Assembly: GCF_005049105.1 (NCBI RefSeq)
Contig: NZ_SUKA01000003.1
Location: 186,001 to 250,000 of the forward strand
Direction: 5' to 3'
DNA from: Sphingobacterium alkalisoli
Lineage (GTDB): Bacteria > Bacteroidota > Bacteroidia > Sphingobacteriales > Sphingobacteriaceae
Length of the DNA stretch: 64,000 nucleotides
The notes under the pieces: generated by a model
What the model saw: only the letters and a program-made list of their open reading frames with translations
Database searches by the model: none
What the model was told of the DNA's origin: nothing
Part shown: piece after piece, positions 38,481 to 46,439 of the stretch
Numbering within the stretch: the first letter of the stretch is position 1
How the letters are laid out: the number at the start of each line of letters is the position of its first letter
Position numbers and translations under genes: made by a program

Positions 38481-39377
38481 TTATTTGATCGGTTCGAACG
38501 GGACGAAGGGATGCTTGGGCTCAAAGTGGTTCCAGATGATATTCGAAATTTTTCGGGTTAGCACCTCGGCTTCATTTTGATCGTTCCAACTTTGATCTTC
38601 GTTATTTTTTGTTAATATACAAAATACATAGTCTCCGCTCGGGGCATTTACGAGTACAACTTCACCACGAGCATCGTTTACAGATCCTGTTTTAGATATG
38701 GTATTGATATGTGATGGAATCTGCGATAAAGATCGTCCATTGTAAAATTGATTTTTCAAATATCTGTACATTTTATCTGAATGCCTTTTGTCGATTACTT
38801 GACCATTTCTTATTGACAAAAATAATGTAGCCATTTCTCGAGGTGTAGTTTGTCCCCAACCGTATTTTTTCCAAATATCTTCTCTACCTGGAGTTCTAGA
38901 ATTGATTTTGGTGTGTTGCAATCCTAATTTTTCCAAAAGTGGATTAATAACAGTTCCGCCACCTGCTAATTCTTGCAGCCAAAGAGAGGCAACGTTGTCG
39001 CTGTAACTTAACATTAACGAGATCATAGTAGAAAGATCCGTTTGCGCACTATCTTTATAAAATTGCATTAGACCGGAGCCACCATAAACTCTATTTTTGT
39101 CGTATCGGAAAGCCTGATTTACTTGCAATTGTCCATCAGCGATTTTTTGGAATACGCCTACCAAAATTGGAATTTTAACAATACTGGCAGTGGGAAATAT
39201 GGTATCTGCGTGGATTGCAACATACCGGTTAGAACGTATGTGTTGTATATATATGCCGATCTCACCTTTAAAATGTTGTATTTCATTGTTAAGTTTATCT
39301 TCAAGCTTTTTGTCGTTTTTTTGTGCAAAAAGGGTATTTACAAATAAGCTTAAAATTAAAAACATGATATATTTCAT
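38481..39377 (-). CDS. Class A beta-lactamase-fold serine hydrolase
   Basis: 298 residues with a signal peptide cleaved near LFAQ. The serine-hydrolase motifs are S65-I-V-K68, S126-D127-N128 and K229-T230-G231. The omega-loop stretch that carries E166-xx-L-N in true class A enzymes reads TPGREDIW, so the deacylating glutamate is not at its usual place. It may therefore be a peptidoglycan-related hydrolase or a slow beta-lactamase; a resistance role is not supported. A separate - strand transcription unit, 30 bases after the start of the gene upstream. Confidence 0.85.
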   Translation of the reverse strand: MKYIMFLILSLFVNTLFAQKNDKKLEDKLNNEIQHFKGEIGIYIQHIRSNRYVAIHADTIFPTASIVKIPILVGVFQKIADGQLQVNQAFRYDKNRVYGGSGLMQFYKDSAQTDLSTMISLMLSYSDNVASLWLQELAGGGTVINPLLEKLGLQHTKINSRTPGREDIWKKYGWGQTTPREMATLFLSIRNGQVIDKRHSDKMYRYLKNQFYNGRSLSQIPSHINTISKTGSVNDARGEVVLVNAPSGDYVFCILTKNNEDQSWNDQNEAEVLTRKISNIIWNHFEPKHPFVPFEPIK

Positions 39378-39407
39378 AATGTATAATAGTTCTGATTGTA
39401 TAAAAAT

Positions 39408-40097
39408 CTAATCTTCTTGTCTGAATTTTTTGTACGAATCCAATATATAAACCTGTAGATCTTGCGGGGAGGCTACTTGAACAAATTCTAATGTTGGGCG
39501 GTACCGTTCTTTAAATAAAGGAATTTCATCTTCTGAAAGGGGAACCAAAGACGCAATGAGTTGGTTGGTGAATTTACGGTCAATCTTTCGATTTTTTTGT
39601 TCTGTGATCAATAGATCAAGGTTTTTCCGTGCTTCTTTTGCTTTTCGTCCAAACAAACGGGAAGGGGAAACACGTAATCCACCTTTTTGTTGGTTTGCAT
39701 CGACTACTTTACCTTCATTTTTGGTCCGCTCAATTTCCGAAATTAAACGACTATCCGTTAAACGAGTTACCAAGACTTCATTAATAACGATCGTATTGTC
39801 CTCGCGTAATAAATAGATTCTTTGCACACCTTCCTCATAAAGAAATGCAGTATCCTTTTGATAACCTGGCAATTCGAGCTCTAGATAATCGTAAAGTTTA
39901 GCATTGATCTTAAATTTTCCTTCTCGATCGGTATTTACCTGCTCTTTGGTGCGTAGGTTTCTAACTGTCACATTCCAAAGAGTATGGCTGCTCTCTAGCT
40001 CGTATACGATTCCTGTAAAATCTTGTGCCTGTATCGGCGTGCCAATTCCGGCTAGTAGAAAAGCCATTAGAGCTACTATGTAATTTATTTTGTTCAT
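39408..40097 (-). CDS. Exported carboxypeptidase-regulatory-like domain protein
   Basis: The ATG at 40097 begins a signal peptide (MNKINYIVALMAFLLAGIGTPIQAQ); starts further upstream would run into the M1 peptidase gene. 229 residues. The mature N-terminal half (DFTGIVYELESSHTLWNVTVRNLRTKEQVNTDREGKF) is a beta-sandwich of the CarboxypepD_reg type; the second half is helical and charged (SRLISEIERTKNEG; KEARKNLDLLITEQKN). No TonB plug or barrel follows. Its start is one base after the stop of the M1 peptidase gene, so the two are likely translated together. Function unknown. Confidence 0.7.
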   Translation of the reverse strand: MNKINYIVALMAFLLAGIGTPIQAQDFTGIVYELESSHTLWNVTVRNLRTKEQVNTDREGKFKINAKLYDYLELELPGYQKDTAFLYEEGVQRIYLLREDNTIVINEVLVTRLTDSRLISEIERTKNEGKVVDANQQKGGLRVSPSRLFGRKAKEARKNLDLLITEQKNRKIDRKFTNQLIASLVPLSEDEIPLFKERYRPTLEFVQVASPQDLQVYILDSYKKFRQED

Positions 40098-40098
40098 G

Positions 40099-42051
40099 TT
40101 ATTTTGTGTTCCAAGTGTTGTTTTCGGGATTGATATCGGGAAATACATTTCGCGGATCTAGTTTAAGGATTGTTAGCTTTTCTGTTGATGCTATTTTAAA
40201 TGTCCATCTTCTATTTCTCTCCCAAATTTCTACTGGTAATTTCACTGTGATTTTTTTACCACTCTCGGTAGTTGCTTCGATTTCCACTGGCATGGGTAAT
40301 TTACCTAGATTGTCAACACTAACAATCGCACCTTTTGATGGGTCGGATTCTACATAGCGTACGTCGCTAATCGTTTGATCCATTTGCCAGTTGTACTGGA
40401 AAAAACCTTTCCAAAACCAGTTCAGGTTTTCTCCGGTTTCATTTTCTATCAATCTAAAAAAATCGTCAGGGGTAGGATGCTTATAGGCCCAGACCTCAAT
40501 ATATTTCTTAAACGCGGCATCAAAGCGAGGTTTGCCGATGATCTCGTTTCTTAACAACTGCAACGCAAAAGCCGGTTTGTAATATAAGAGGATACCCATA
40601 TGACGTTCTTTCATGTTCTGTGGAGTTGTCATCACGGCTTCTAAACTGGAATTGAATAAAACTGGTGTCATGCTATTGCGTTGTCCATATTTGATATTGT
40701 ATTCACCTTTATTAAATACTTCGGTTGAAATACCATTAATAAAAGTGTTAAATCCTTCATCCATCCATCCGTGTAATCTTTCGTTACTACCCACGATCAT
40801 CGGAAACCAATTATGACCAAACTCGTGATCTGTTACACCCCATAAATTGGCGGCCTTGGCTTTGTGGCCACAGAAAGAGATAGCCGGGTATTCCATTCCT
40901 CCTACATTTGACGCTACATTAACAGCAACAGGATACGGGTACTCATACCATTTTTGCGAATAGTGCTCAATCGATGCTTTTGTATATTCTGTGGATCTTT
41001 CCCAGGCATTATTCCCATTACTTTCTTTGGGGTAGGCCGATAGCGCTAATGCGGATTTACCGCTAGGTAGATTAATCTTTGCACCGTCTAAGATGAAGGC
41101 AGCTGAGGAAGCCCAAGCTACATCATGTGCATTTTTTAAAATATACTTCCAAGTCAGTTCGTTCTTAGCAGGTCTAGATGACGCTTTGGATACTTCATTT
41201 TCCGAACGGATAAGTACAGTTTTATTTGAAGATTTCGCTTGATTGTAGCGATTCAACTGGTCTTCGGTAAAAACTTCCTCCGGATTAAGTAGGTCGCCCC
41301 CCATAACCACGATATGATTTGCGGGCGCGGTAATCTCAACCTCGTAATCTCCGAATTCCAAATAAAACTCTCCGGGTCCGGTATAAGGATGTGTATTCCA
41401 TCCAAGAATATCATCGAAGACACATACTCTCGGATACCATTGCGCAATAGCATAGATATTGCCATTTGACGTACTCAATATACCCGTACGGTCTGCACCA
41501 TATTCTGGAACGGTAAATTCAAAATCCATGCTGAATGTTACTTTGCCTCCATTGGCTTTTAAAGGTGTAGGCAAATTGAGTCGCATCCGAGTATCGTTAA
41601 TGCTATAAGTAATATCAGAATGGGAGTCTGTCATAACATTTTTAATAGTATACCCCCCATTAAAGGTATTCTTAGCATTTCCATAACGACTGTCTTGAAG
41701 AGGAATAGTAGCTTGTCCTCTAGAGTCATTATTGAAGAGATTCTGGTCCAATTGTAACCAGATAAACTCGAGCTCTTCGGGACTATTATTAATGTAGGTT
41801 GTAGCAACTGAACCGGTTATTCGGTTTGTCTTATCATCCAGTTTTACCTTAATGCTGTAGCTGGCTGTATTCTGCCAATAGGAGGGTCCTGGTTTGCCAC
41901 TTGCAGAACGGTACACAGTGCCATTGTTTTTGTAAAAATCTGTAGCAAATGCTTCAGTATAATTGTATACACTCCCTTCCTGCGCTTCTAGAGGAGAAAA
42001 AGTAAATAGACAGGCTGTCGTTAAGACTATAACGTATAATCGTTTTATCAT
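40099..42051 (-). CDS. Exported M1-family metallopeptidase
   Basis: 650 residues with a signal peptide cleaved near LEAQ. The N-terminal beta-domain is followed by a gluzincin active site: [32 protein letters not shown] (shown in part), with HEFGH as zinc motif and the Glu of WMDEGF as third ligand. [10 protein letters not shown] replaces the usual GAMEN of aminopeptidases, which is common in this group. It should cut peptides in the periplasm. It sits between an ArsC-like gene (one base upstream) and the small exported protein gene, forming a three-gene operon. Confidence 0.92.
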   Translation of the reverse strand: MIKRLYVIVLTTACLFTFSPLEAQEGSVYNYTEAFATDFYKNNGTVYRSASGKPGPSYWQNTASYSIKVKLDDKTNRITGSVATTYINNSPEELEFIWLQLDQNLFNNDSRGQATIPLQDSRYGNAKNTFNGGYTIKNVMTDSHSDITYSINDTRMRLNLPTPLKANGGKVTFSMDFEFTVPEYGADRTGILSTSNGNIYAIAQWYPRVCVFDDILGWNTHPYTGPGEFYLEFGDYEVEITAPANHIVVMGGDLLNPEEVFTEDQLNRYNQAKSSNKTVLIRSENEVSKASSRPAKNELTWKYILKNAHDVAWASSAAFILDGAKINLPSGKSALALSAYPKESNGNNAWERSTEYTKASIEHYSQKWYEYPYPVAVNVASNVGGMEYPAISFCGHKAKAANLWGVTDHEFGHNWFPMIVGSNERLHGWMDEGFNTFINGISTEVFNKGEYNIKYGQRNSMTPVLFNSSLEAVMTTPQNMKERHMGILLYYKPAFALQLLRNEIIGKPRFDAAFKKYIEVWAYKHPTPDDFFRLIENETGENLNWFWKGFFQYNWQMDQTISDVRYVESDPSKGAIVSVDNLGKLPMPVEIEATTESGKKITVKLPVEIWERNRRWTFKIASTEKLTILKLDPRNVFPDINPENNTWNTK

Positions 42052-42052
42052 A

Positions 42053-42409
42053 TTAGTGAGGAAGTTTTAGTGTGCTTAAATAAACATTGTCGTCGAATCC
42101 CAAAAGGATGAGATCGTTATATTCTATAATAGGTCTCTTAATCATACTATTGTGTTGTAAAAGAATCTGGATTCCAGAAGAAAAATCCTTGACATTATCT
42201 TGTTCTTCCTTCGATAATTTACGCCAAGTTGTTCCTTTTTTATTAACGAGTTGCTCCCATGATACTTTTTTCGACCATTCCGTCAACTTTTCTTCCCGTG
42301 CCGGCTCCTTTTTGAAATCATGAAACGTATAAGAGATTTCATGTTCTGCAAGCCAGTCTAAAGCTTTTTTTACTGTGTTACAATTTTTTATACCGTAAAT
42401 CTCAACCAT
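42053..42409 (-). CDS. ArsC/Spx-family reductase (YffB-like)
   Basis: 118 residues of thioredoxin fold: [20 protein letters not shown] with a single N-terminal cysteine (C10), FHDFKKEP, and [23 protein letters not shown] with the cis-proline RPII. It lacks the CX2C pair of Spx and the arsenate-binding arginine context of true ArsC, so it fits the YffB group of unknown substrate. First gene of an operon with the M1 peptidase, whose ATG is one base away. Confidence 0.85.
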   Translation of the reverse strand: MVEIYGIKNCNTVKKALDWLAEHEISYTFHDFKKEPAREEKLTEWSKKVSWEQLVNKKGTTWRKLSKEEQDNVKDFSSGIQILLQHNSMIKRPIIEYNDLILLGFDDNVYLSTLKLPH

Positions 42410-42490
42410 TATATATCGTATTTATTGTGTAAGTACCTCTAAAGATACCAATAACTCTTAAATAAGAAATAGATGTGGGATGTTTTTCTT

Positions 42491-42524
42491 AGTGTATTTT
42501 TTACACTATTGTTTTCAAAACAAT
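42491..42524. promoter_or_regulatory. Tandem palindromes upstream of fbaA
   Basis: AGTGTA-TTTTT-TACACT (42491-42507) is followed without a gap by ATTGTTTT-C-AAAACAAT (42508-42524). The two 17-base inverted repeats lie about 60 to 90 bases before fbaA and directly upstream of a -7-like TATCTTTA (42535-42542), with TTG at 42509-42511 at 23-base spacing. They are candidate operator sites; the binding protein is unknown. Confidence 0.45.
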
Positions 42525-42534
42525 AAAAAATCAC

Positions 42535-42542
42535 TATCTTTA
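42535..42542 (+). promoter_or_regulatory. Probable -7 element of fbaA
   Basis: TATCTTTA differs from TAnnTTTG only at the last base. TTG at 42509-42511 is 23 bases upstream, inside the range known for this phylum. The ATG follows at 42581. Confidence 0.4.
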
Positions 42543-42580
42543 AACTTCAAAAAATAAAAGCAATTAAATAAAAATAAAAT

Positions 42581-43660
42581 ATGAGCCTAAGAGATTATAA
42601 AGGTGTATTGACAGGTGATCAAGTACAAGAATTATTTGAGTTAGCAAAACAACATAAATTTGCTTTGCCTGCTGTAAATGTAATAGGAACGAATTCCATC
42701 AATGCGGTTATGGAGACAGCAAAATCTGTAAATTCTCCTGTAATTATACAGTTATCAAACGGTGGAGCGCAATTTTATGCTGGAAAATCATTGAGTAATG
42801 AGGATTTACAAGCGTGTATTTTAGGTGGGATTTCTGCTGCGCACCATGTGCATTTGTTGGCAGAACATTATGGTGTGGCTGTTATCTTACATACTGACCA
42901 TGCTGCAAAGAAATTGTTACCATGGATTGACGGTTTATTGGAAGCAGGCGAAAAGTTCTTTGCTCAAAATGGCAAGCCTTTATTTTCATCACACATGCTC
43001 GATCTTTCCGAAGAAACTATCGAGGAAAATATAGAGATTTCCAAAAAATATTTGGAACGCATGAAACCACTCGGTATGACGGTCGAAATTGAGTTGGGTG
43101 TTACTGGAGGTGAAGAAGACGGTGTGGATAATTCGGATGTGGATAGTTCTAAATTATATACACAGCCTGAAGAAGTAGCTTATGCGTATGAAGAATTATC
43201 TAAAGTTTCGGATAAATTCACGGTAGCGGCGGCCTTTGGTAACGTACACGGCGTATATAAACCAGGTAATGTGAAATTACAACCAGTTATTCTTCAAAAC
43301 TCGCAAGATTATATACGTGAAAAATATAGCTTAACTGCAGTTAAACCGGTTAATTTCGTATTCCATGGTGGCTCAGGTTCTTCTCCGGAAGAAATCAAGG
43401 AAGCTATCTCCTATGGAGCTATAAAAATGAATATCGACACGGATATGCAGTGGGCATTTTGGGAAGGCATTAGAAATTATGAAGCTAAAAATCACGATTA
43501 TCTTCAAGAACAAATTGGTAATCCTGAAGGTACGGATTCTCCCAATAAAAAATATTATGATCCTCGTGTGTGGCTACGTAAAGGTGAAGAAGCCTTTGTT
43601 ACTCGTCTTAAACAGGCTTTTGCCGAATTAAATGCCATTGACGTGAATAGTAAGCTTTAA
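42581..43660 (+). CDS. fbaA: Class II fructose-bisphosphate aldolase
   Basis: 359 residues, class IIA as in E. coli FbaA. Zinc ligands and active-site segments are visible: VILHTDHAAKKLLPWIDGLL, SSHMLDLSEE, VEIELGVTGGEEDGVDNS, AAFGNVHGVYKPGNVKL, NFVFHGGSGSSPEEI and IKMNIDTDMQWAFWEGI. It cleaves fructose-1,6-bisphosphate to the two triose phosphates in glycolysis and works in reverse in gluconeogenesis. Single gene with strong terminator; tandem palindromes upstream may control it. Confidence 0.98.
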   Translation: MSLRDYKGVLTGDQVQELFELAKQHKFALPAVNVIGTNSINAVMETAKSVNSPVIIQLSNGGAQFYAGKSLSNEDLQACILGGISAAHHVHLLAEHYGVAVILHTDHAAKKLLPWIDGLLEAGEKFFAQNGKPLFSSHMLDLSEETIEENIEISKKYLERMKPLGMTVEIELGVTGGEEDGVDNSDVDSSKLYTQPEEVAYAYEELSKVSDKFTVAAAFGNVHGVYKPGNVKLQPVILQNSQDYIREKYSLTAVKPVNFVFHGGSGSSPEEIKEAISYGAIKMNIDTDMQWAFWEGIRNYEAKNHDYLQEQIGNPEGTDSPNKKYYDPRVWLRKGEEAFVTRLKQAFAELNAIDVNSKL

Positions 43661-43677
43661 AGCAACAATTTGCACCG

Positions 43678-43708
43678 AAAAAGGAGAAACTCACGTTTCT
43701 CCTTTTTT
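43678..43708 (+). terminator. Terminator after fbaA
   Basis: A perfect 13-bp stem (43678-43690 with 43695-43707) with loop TCAC and a T6 end. Confidence 0.9.
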
Positions 43709-43754
43709 ATTTACTATTTTTTACGTTTACCATTATTGTCGACGGAAATCGTAT

Positions 43755-43771
43755 CAAACTTTTAAAGTTTG
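43755..43771. promoter_or_regulatory. 17-bp palindrome upstream of xerC
   Basis: CAAACTTT and AAAGTTTG flank a single T, 69 bases before the xerC ATG. It may be an operator or chance in AT-rich sequence. Confidence 0.3.
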
Positions 43772-43840
43772 TTAAAATATATCGCATAGCATACCATTAC
43801 AATATATTTTGCCTATCTTTCTGCTAGTTCAGCGAACGAT

Positions 43841-44722
43841 ATGTATAAAGAACGATTCTTAAATTTTTTGAAATACGAAAAGCGATTTTCTGCCCACACG
43901 CTAAGTGCTTATGCGAAGGAAATTGATGGCTTATCGCATTTTGTAATTAGCGAAGATATCAAATTTGAAGAAGTGGACTACAAATTGTTACGGCAATATT
44001 TTTCAATCCTCAAAGAGGAAGGTAAAGAGGCAGTATCGGTGAATAGATCTATCTCTGCTATTAAATCATATTATAAATTCTTACAACGGGAGGGTATAGT
44101 TCTTCAAAATCCAGCACGTCTCATCAAAGCGCTAAAAATACCAAAGAAACTACCTACTATTGTGGAAAAAGACAAAATCGTAGTCCTCTTAAATCAAATG
44201 GAATACGCGGCTGGAAATTTCGAAGAAAAAAGAGACTATATTGTAATGGAGCTTTTATTTGGCACAGGAATTCGGCTGTCAGAATTATTGAAAATAAAAG
44301 AGAAAGATGTTGATATTTTCAGTAAAAAAATTCTTATATTCGGTAAAAGGAATAAAGAGCGTTTTGTTCCCGTGCATTCAACCTTGTTGACAGAACTAAA
44401 ATCATATTTAGAAAAAAAAGAAGATCAAAATTTTGAAAACAAAACAGAGTATCTTATCGTTACTAAAGAAGGAAAACCTGCATATGCAAAATTGATTTAC
44501 AGAATCGTAAAAAATCACCTTAGTATGATCACTTCGCAGAATAAGAGAAGTCCTCATATTTTGAGACACAGTTTTGCCACGACATTATTAGATAGTGGAG
44601 CAGATTTGAATGCTATAAAGGAATTATTAGGTCACGCAGGATTAGCAGCTACACAAATATATACACATAATTCTGCTGAGCGTTTAAAGTCAATTTATAA
44701 ACAAGCCCATCCAAAGGCTTAA
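43841..44722 (+). CDS. xerC: Tyrosine recombinase, XerC/XerD type
   Basis: 293 residues. SAM-like N-terminal domain (1-85), then the catalytic domain with R145 (GTGIRLSELL), K170 region, H239-xx-R242 (HILRHSFATTLL), H265 (LLGHAGL) and nucleophile Y274 (QIYTHNS). Length and lack of phage or att context mark it as the housekeeping enzyme that resolves chromosome dimers at dif, not an integrase. The gene order xerC-hpf is common in this phylum. 13 bases separate it from hpf. Confidence 0.92.
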   Translation: MYKERFLNFLKYEKRFSAHTLSAYAKEIDGLSHFVISEDIKFEEVDYKLLRQYFSILKEEGKEAVSVNRSISAIKSYYKFLQREGIVLQNPARLIKALKIPKKLPTIVEKDKIVVLLNQMEYAAGNFEEKRDYIVMELLFGTGIRLSELLKIKEKDVDIFSKKILIFGKRNKERFVPVHSTLLTELKSYLEKKEDQNFENKTEYLIVTKEGKPAYAKLIYRIVKNHLSMITSQNKRSPHILRHSFATTLLDSGADLNAIKELLGHAGLAATQIYTHNSAERLKSIYKQAHPKA

Positions 44723-44723
44723 A

Positions 44724-44731
44724 AAAGGAGG
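44724..44731 (+). promoter_or_regulatory. Strong Shine-Dalgarno site of hpf
   Basis: AAAGGAGG ends 4 bases before the hpf ATG at 44736. Such a perfect site stands out in a genome that mostly lacks them and in a gene for a ribosome-binding factor. Confidence 0.7.
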
Positions 44732-44735
44732 AAAA

Positions 44736-45080
44736 ATGAATATTACTGTGCAATCAATCAAATTCGATGCAGATCAAAAATTGGTAGACTTTATCAAGAA
44801 GAGGGCTAACAAGTTAGACCAATACTTAGATAATATCATTGAAGGGGTATGTTATCTCCGATTAGAAAATGTGGAAGACGAGGCCAACAAGATAGCAGAA
44901 TTAAAACTAAATATTCCTGGCAATCAACTATTTGCTAAGTCTCAGGCCAAAACGTTTGAGGAAGCTGTTGATATCGCGGCTGAATCGCTAAGAAGGCAGA
45001 TTAATAAGCACAAAACGAAGACGCGTACCAACGTAAGCAATCACAAGGAGTTTCTTACCACGGAGGGTGAAGAGTCTTAG
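44736..45080 (+). CDS. hpf: Ribosome hibernation-promoting factor, short form
   Basis: 114 residues of the HPF/RaiA fold: MNITVQSIKFDADQKLVDFIKKRANKLDQYLDNI, then beta strands and a second helix FEEAVDIAAESLRRQINKHK, with a basic face. The C-terminal dimerisation domain of long HPF is missing, which is usual in Bacteroidota. It binds idle 30S subunits in stationary phase. Probably co-transcribed with xerC and ended by a strong terminator. Confidence 0.93.
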   Translation: MNITVQSIKFDADQKLVDFIKKRANKLDQYLDNIIEGVCYLRLENVEDEANKIAELKLNIPGNQLFAKSQAKTFEEAVDIAAESLRRQINKHKTKTRTNVSNHKEFLTTEGEES

Positions 45081-45105
45081 AATATTTTATTAATATAATT
45101 TTTGG

Positions 45106-45135
45106 AACGGTCTATAAAAATAGACCGTTTTTTTG
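45106..45135 (+). terminator. Terminator after hpf
   Basis: AACGGTCTAT (45106-45115) pairs with ATAGACCGTT (45120-45129); loop AAAA and a T-run to 45134. Confidence 0.88.
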
Positions 45136-45219
45136 TTATTTTATTTGGATTAATTCTTAATAAGTTTTACATTTGCCAATAATAGAATATTTCAATCTGA
45201 TATAAAAAGAATTTATAAG

Positions 45220-45588
45220 ATGATCTGTCCATTAGCAAACGTAGAGGAAGTGTTTAAAACTGAACATGGAGCTATATACCAATGTAGTCGCAAGAATTGT
45301 TATTGGTTAGATTTTAAAGGAACGACAACCGCCTTTAAAGTAGGAGATTTTTTTATGTTCAAAAAAAGAATAGATTCCATCTGTATAGAAACAATGCTCA
45401 ACGATGCTTCTCGTTCTTCGGATTTTGAAATAGTGATGCCTTTTCGTACTGAACGTTGTTTTATTCTTTCACCTCAAGATATCTTAAATCTTAGAGAAAT
45501 ACTTTCAGGTGCTAAATTTATGATCGAATTAAATGGCTCGATTAAACAGCTATTGAGACAAGGTCATTATAGTACAATTGTTGCGTAG
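45220..45588 (+). CDS. Small Bacteroidota-type protein of unknown function
   Basis: 122 residues without signal peptide. N-terminal cysteines (MICPLANVEEVF; YQCSRKNCYWLDF) are spaced as if they might bind metal. The rest has mixed strands and helices (VGDFFMFKKRID; SSDFEIVMPFRTERCFILSPQDILNLREIL). It resembles small uncharacterised families found next to ferritin or hpf in this phylum (possibly DUF6686), but I cannot confirm the family. Single gene. Confidence 0.6.
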   Translation: MICPLANVEEVFKTEHGAIYQCSRKNCYWLDFKGTTTAFKVGDFFMFKKRIDSICIETMLNDASRSSDFEIVMPFRTERCFILSPQDILNLREILSGAKFMIELNGSIKQLLRQGHYSTIVA

Positions 45589-45697
45589 TTTATTTTCCTT
45601 ATAATTGTATTGATTCTAAATAAGTTACAACTATTCTGACTTAATTTAGACTGAATTTGTATTGCACTTTTTTGATGCCATAACAGGACTTATACAT

Positions 45698-45705
45698 TAC
45701 ATTTG
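45698..45705 (+). promoter_or_regulatory. Probable -7 element of ferritin gene
   Basis: TACATTTG fits TAnnTTTG exactly; TTTG at 45671-45674 lies 23 bases upstream. The ATG is at 45764. No Fur-like palindrome is obvious. Confidence 0.5.
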
Positions 45706-45763
45706 TATAAACAATACAAGAATATTATTGTTATAATATATGAATGTTTAAAGTATAAACTAT

Positions 45764-46291
45764 ATGAAAGACTTATTAAAATTAAAATCATCGCTTTCTG
45801 AAAATATTGAAACTATATTAAATGCGCAAATTAAAGTAGAAGCACATTCTTCTGCACTATATTTGGCCATGTCTGCTTGGTGTGATGATCAAGGATTAGA
45901 CAATGCATCAGAATTCTTCGCAAAACAGTCAGATGAAGAACGCACACATATGTTGAAGTTATTTAATTATGTAAGCAATAGAGGTGGGAGAGCAATATCA
46001 CCAGAAATAACAAATATTCCTGTAGACTTTGAATCTTTCCGTGGGGTTTTCGAGCAAACGTTAGAACAAGAAATGTTTGTCACAGAGCAGTTTAATAATA
46101 TTGCAGATCAATGTGCTAAATCAAAAGATTATGTGACATTTAATTTCGTCCAGTGGTTTTTAGAAGAGCAAGTAGAAGAAGAATATGTGGCTCGCCGCAT
46201 TCTAGAATTGTTTGATGTTATTGGAGAAGAGGGAACAGGTCGTTGGGAAATTGATAGACATTTGGTGAAAGTAGTTTTTGATGGTGAGTAA
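45764..46291 (+). CDS. ftnA: Ferritin
   Basis: 175 residues forming the four-helix ferritin bundle plus short fifth helix. Ferroxidase-site residues can be read in IKVEAHSSALYLAMSAWC (Glu and Tyr), FFAKQSDEERTHMLKLFNYV (Glu, Glu, His) and NFVQWFLEEQVEEE (Gln and Glu). There is no haem-ligand methionine pattern of bacterioferritin. It oxidises and stores iron as a 24-mer in the cytosol. Single gene with clear promoter and terminator. Confidence 0.95.
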   Translation: MKDLLKLKSSLSENIETILNAQIKVEAHSSALYLAMSAWCDDQGLDNASEFFAKQSDEERTHMLKLFNYVSNRGGRAISPEITNIPVDFESFRGVFEQTLEQEMFVTEQFNNIADQCAKSKDYVTFNFVQWFLEEQVEEEYVARRILELFDVIGEEGTGRWEIDRHLVKVVFDGE

Positions 46292-46310
46292 ATCACTAAA
46301 ATTTTTACTA

Positions 46311-46348
46311 AAAAACGGGTTATTATTAATTAATAGCCCGTTTTTTTT
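46311..46348 (+). terminator. Terminator after ferritin gene
   Basis: A 15-bp stem with one G-T pair (46311-46325 with 46331-46345) followed by a T-run to 46348. Confidence 0.88.
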
Positions 46349-46439
46349 ATACCATATTTTCGTTAATATCGTTATTGTAATACAATACTAAAGGATAATA
46401 TTTTGTATATTGAGCTAATTAGGAAATTTAAATATTGAA

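Noticed and set aside
38481..39377. Antibiotic resistance beta-lactamase
   Set aside because: The omega-loop glutamate is not in place and the gene is in a plain chromosomal setting.
42053..42409. Arsenate reductase of an ars operon
   Set aside because: Only the YffB-type single-cysteine pattern is present, with no arsR, arsB or acr3 gene nearby.
43841..44722. Tyrosine recombinase as integrase of a mobile element
   Set aside because: Length, sequence and the xerC-hpf order fit the housekeeping recombinase; no att repeats, tRNA junction or phage genes are seen.
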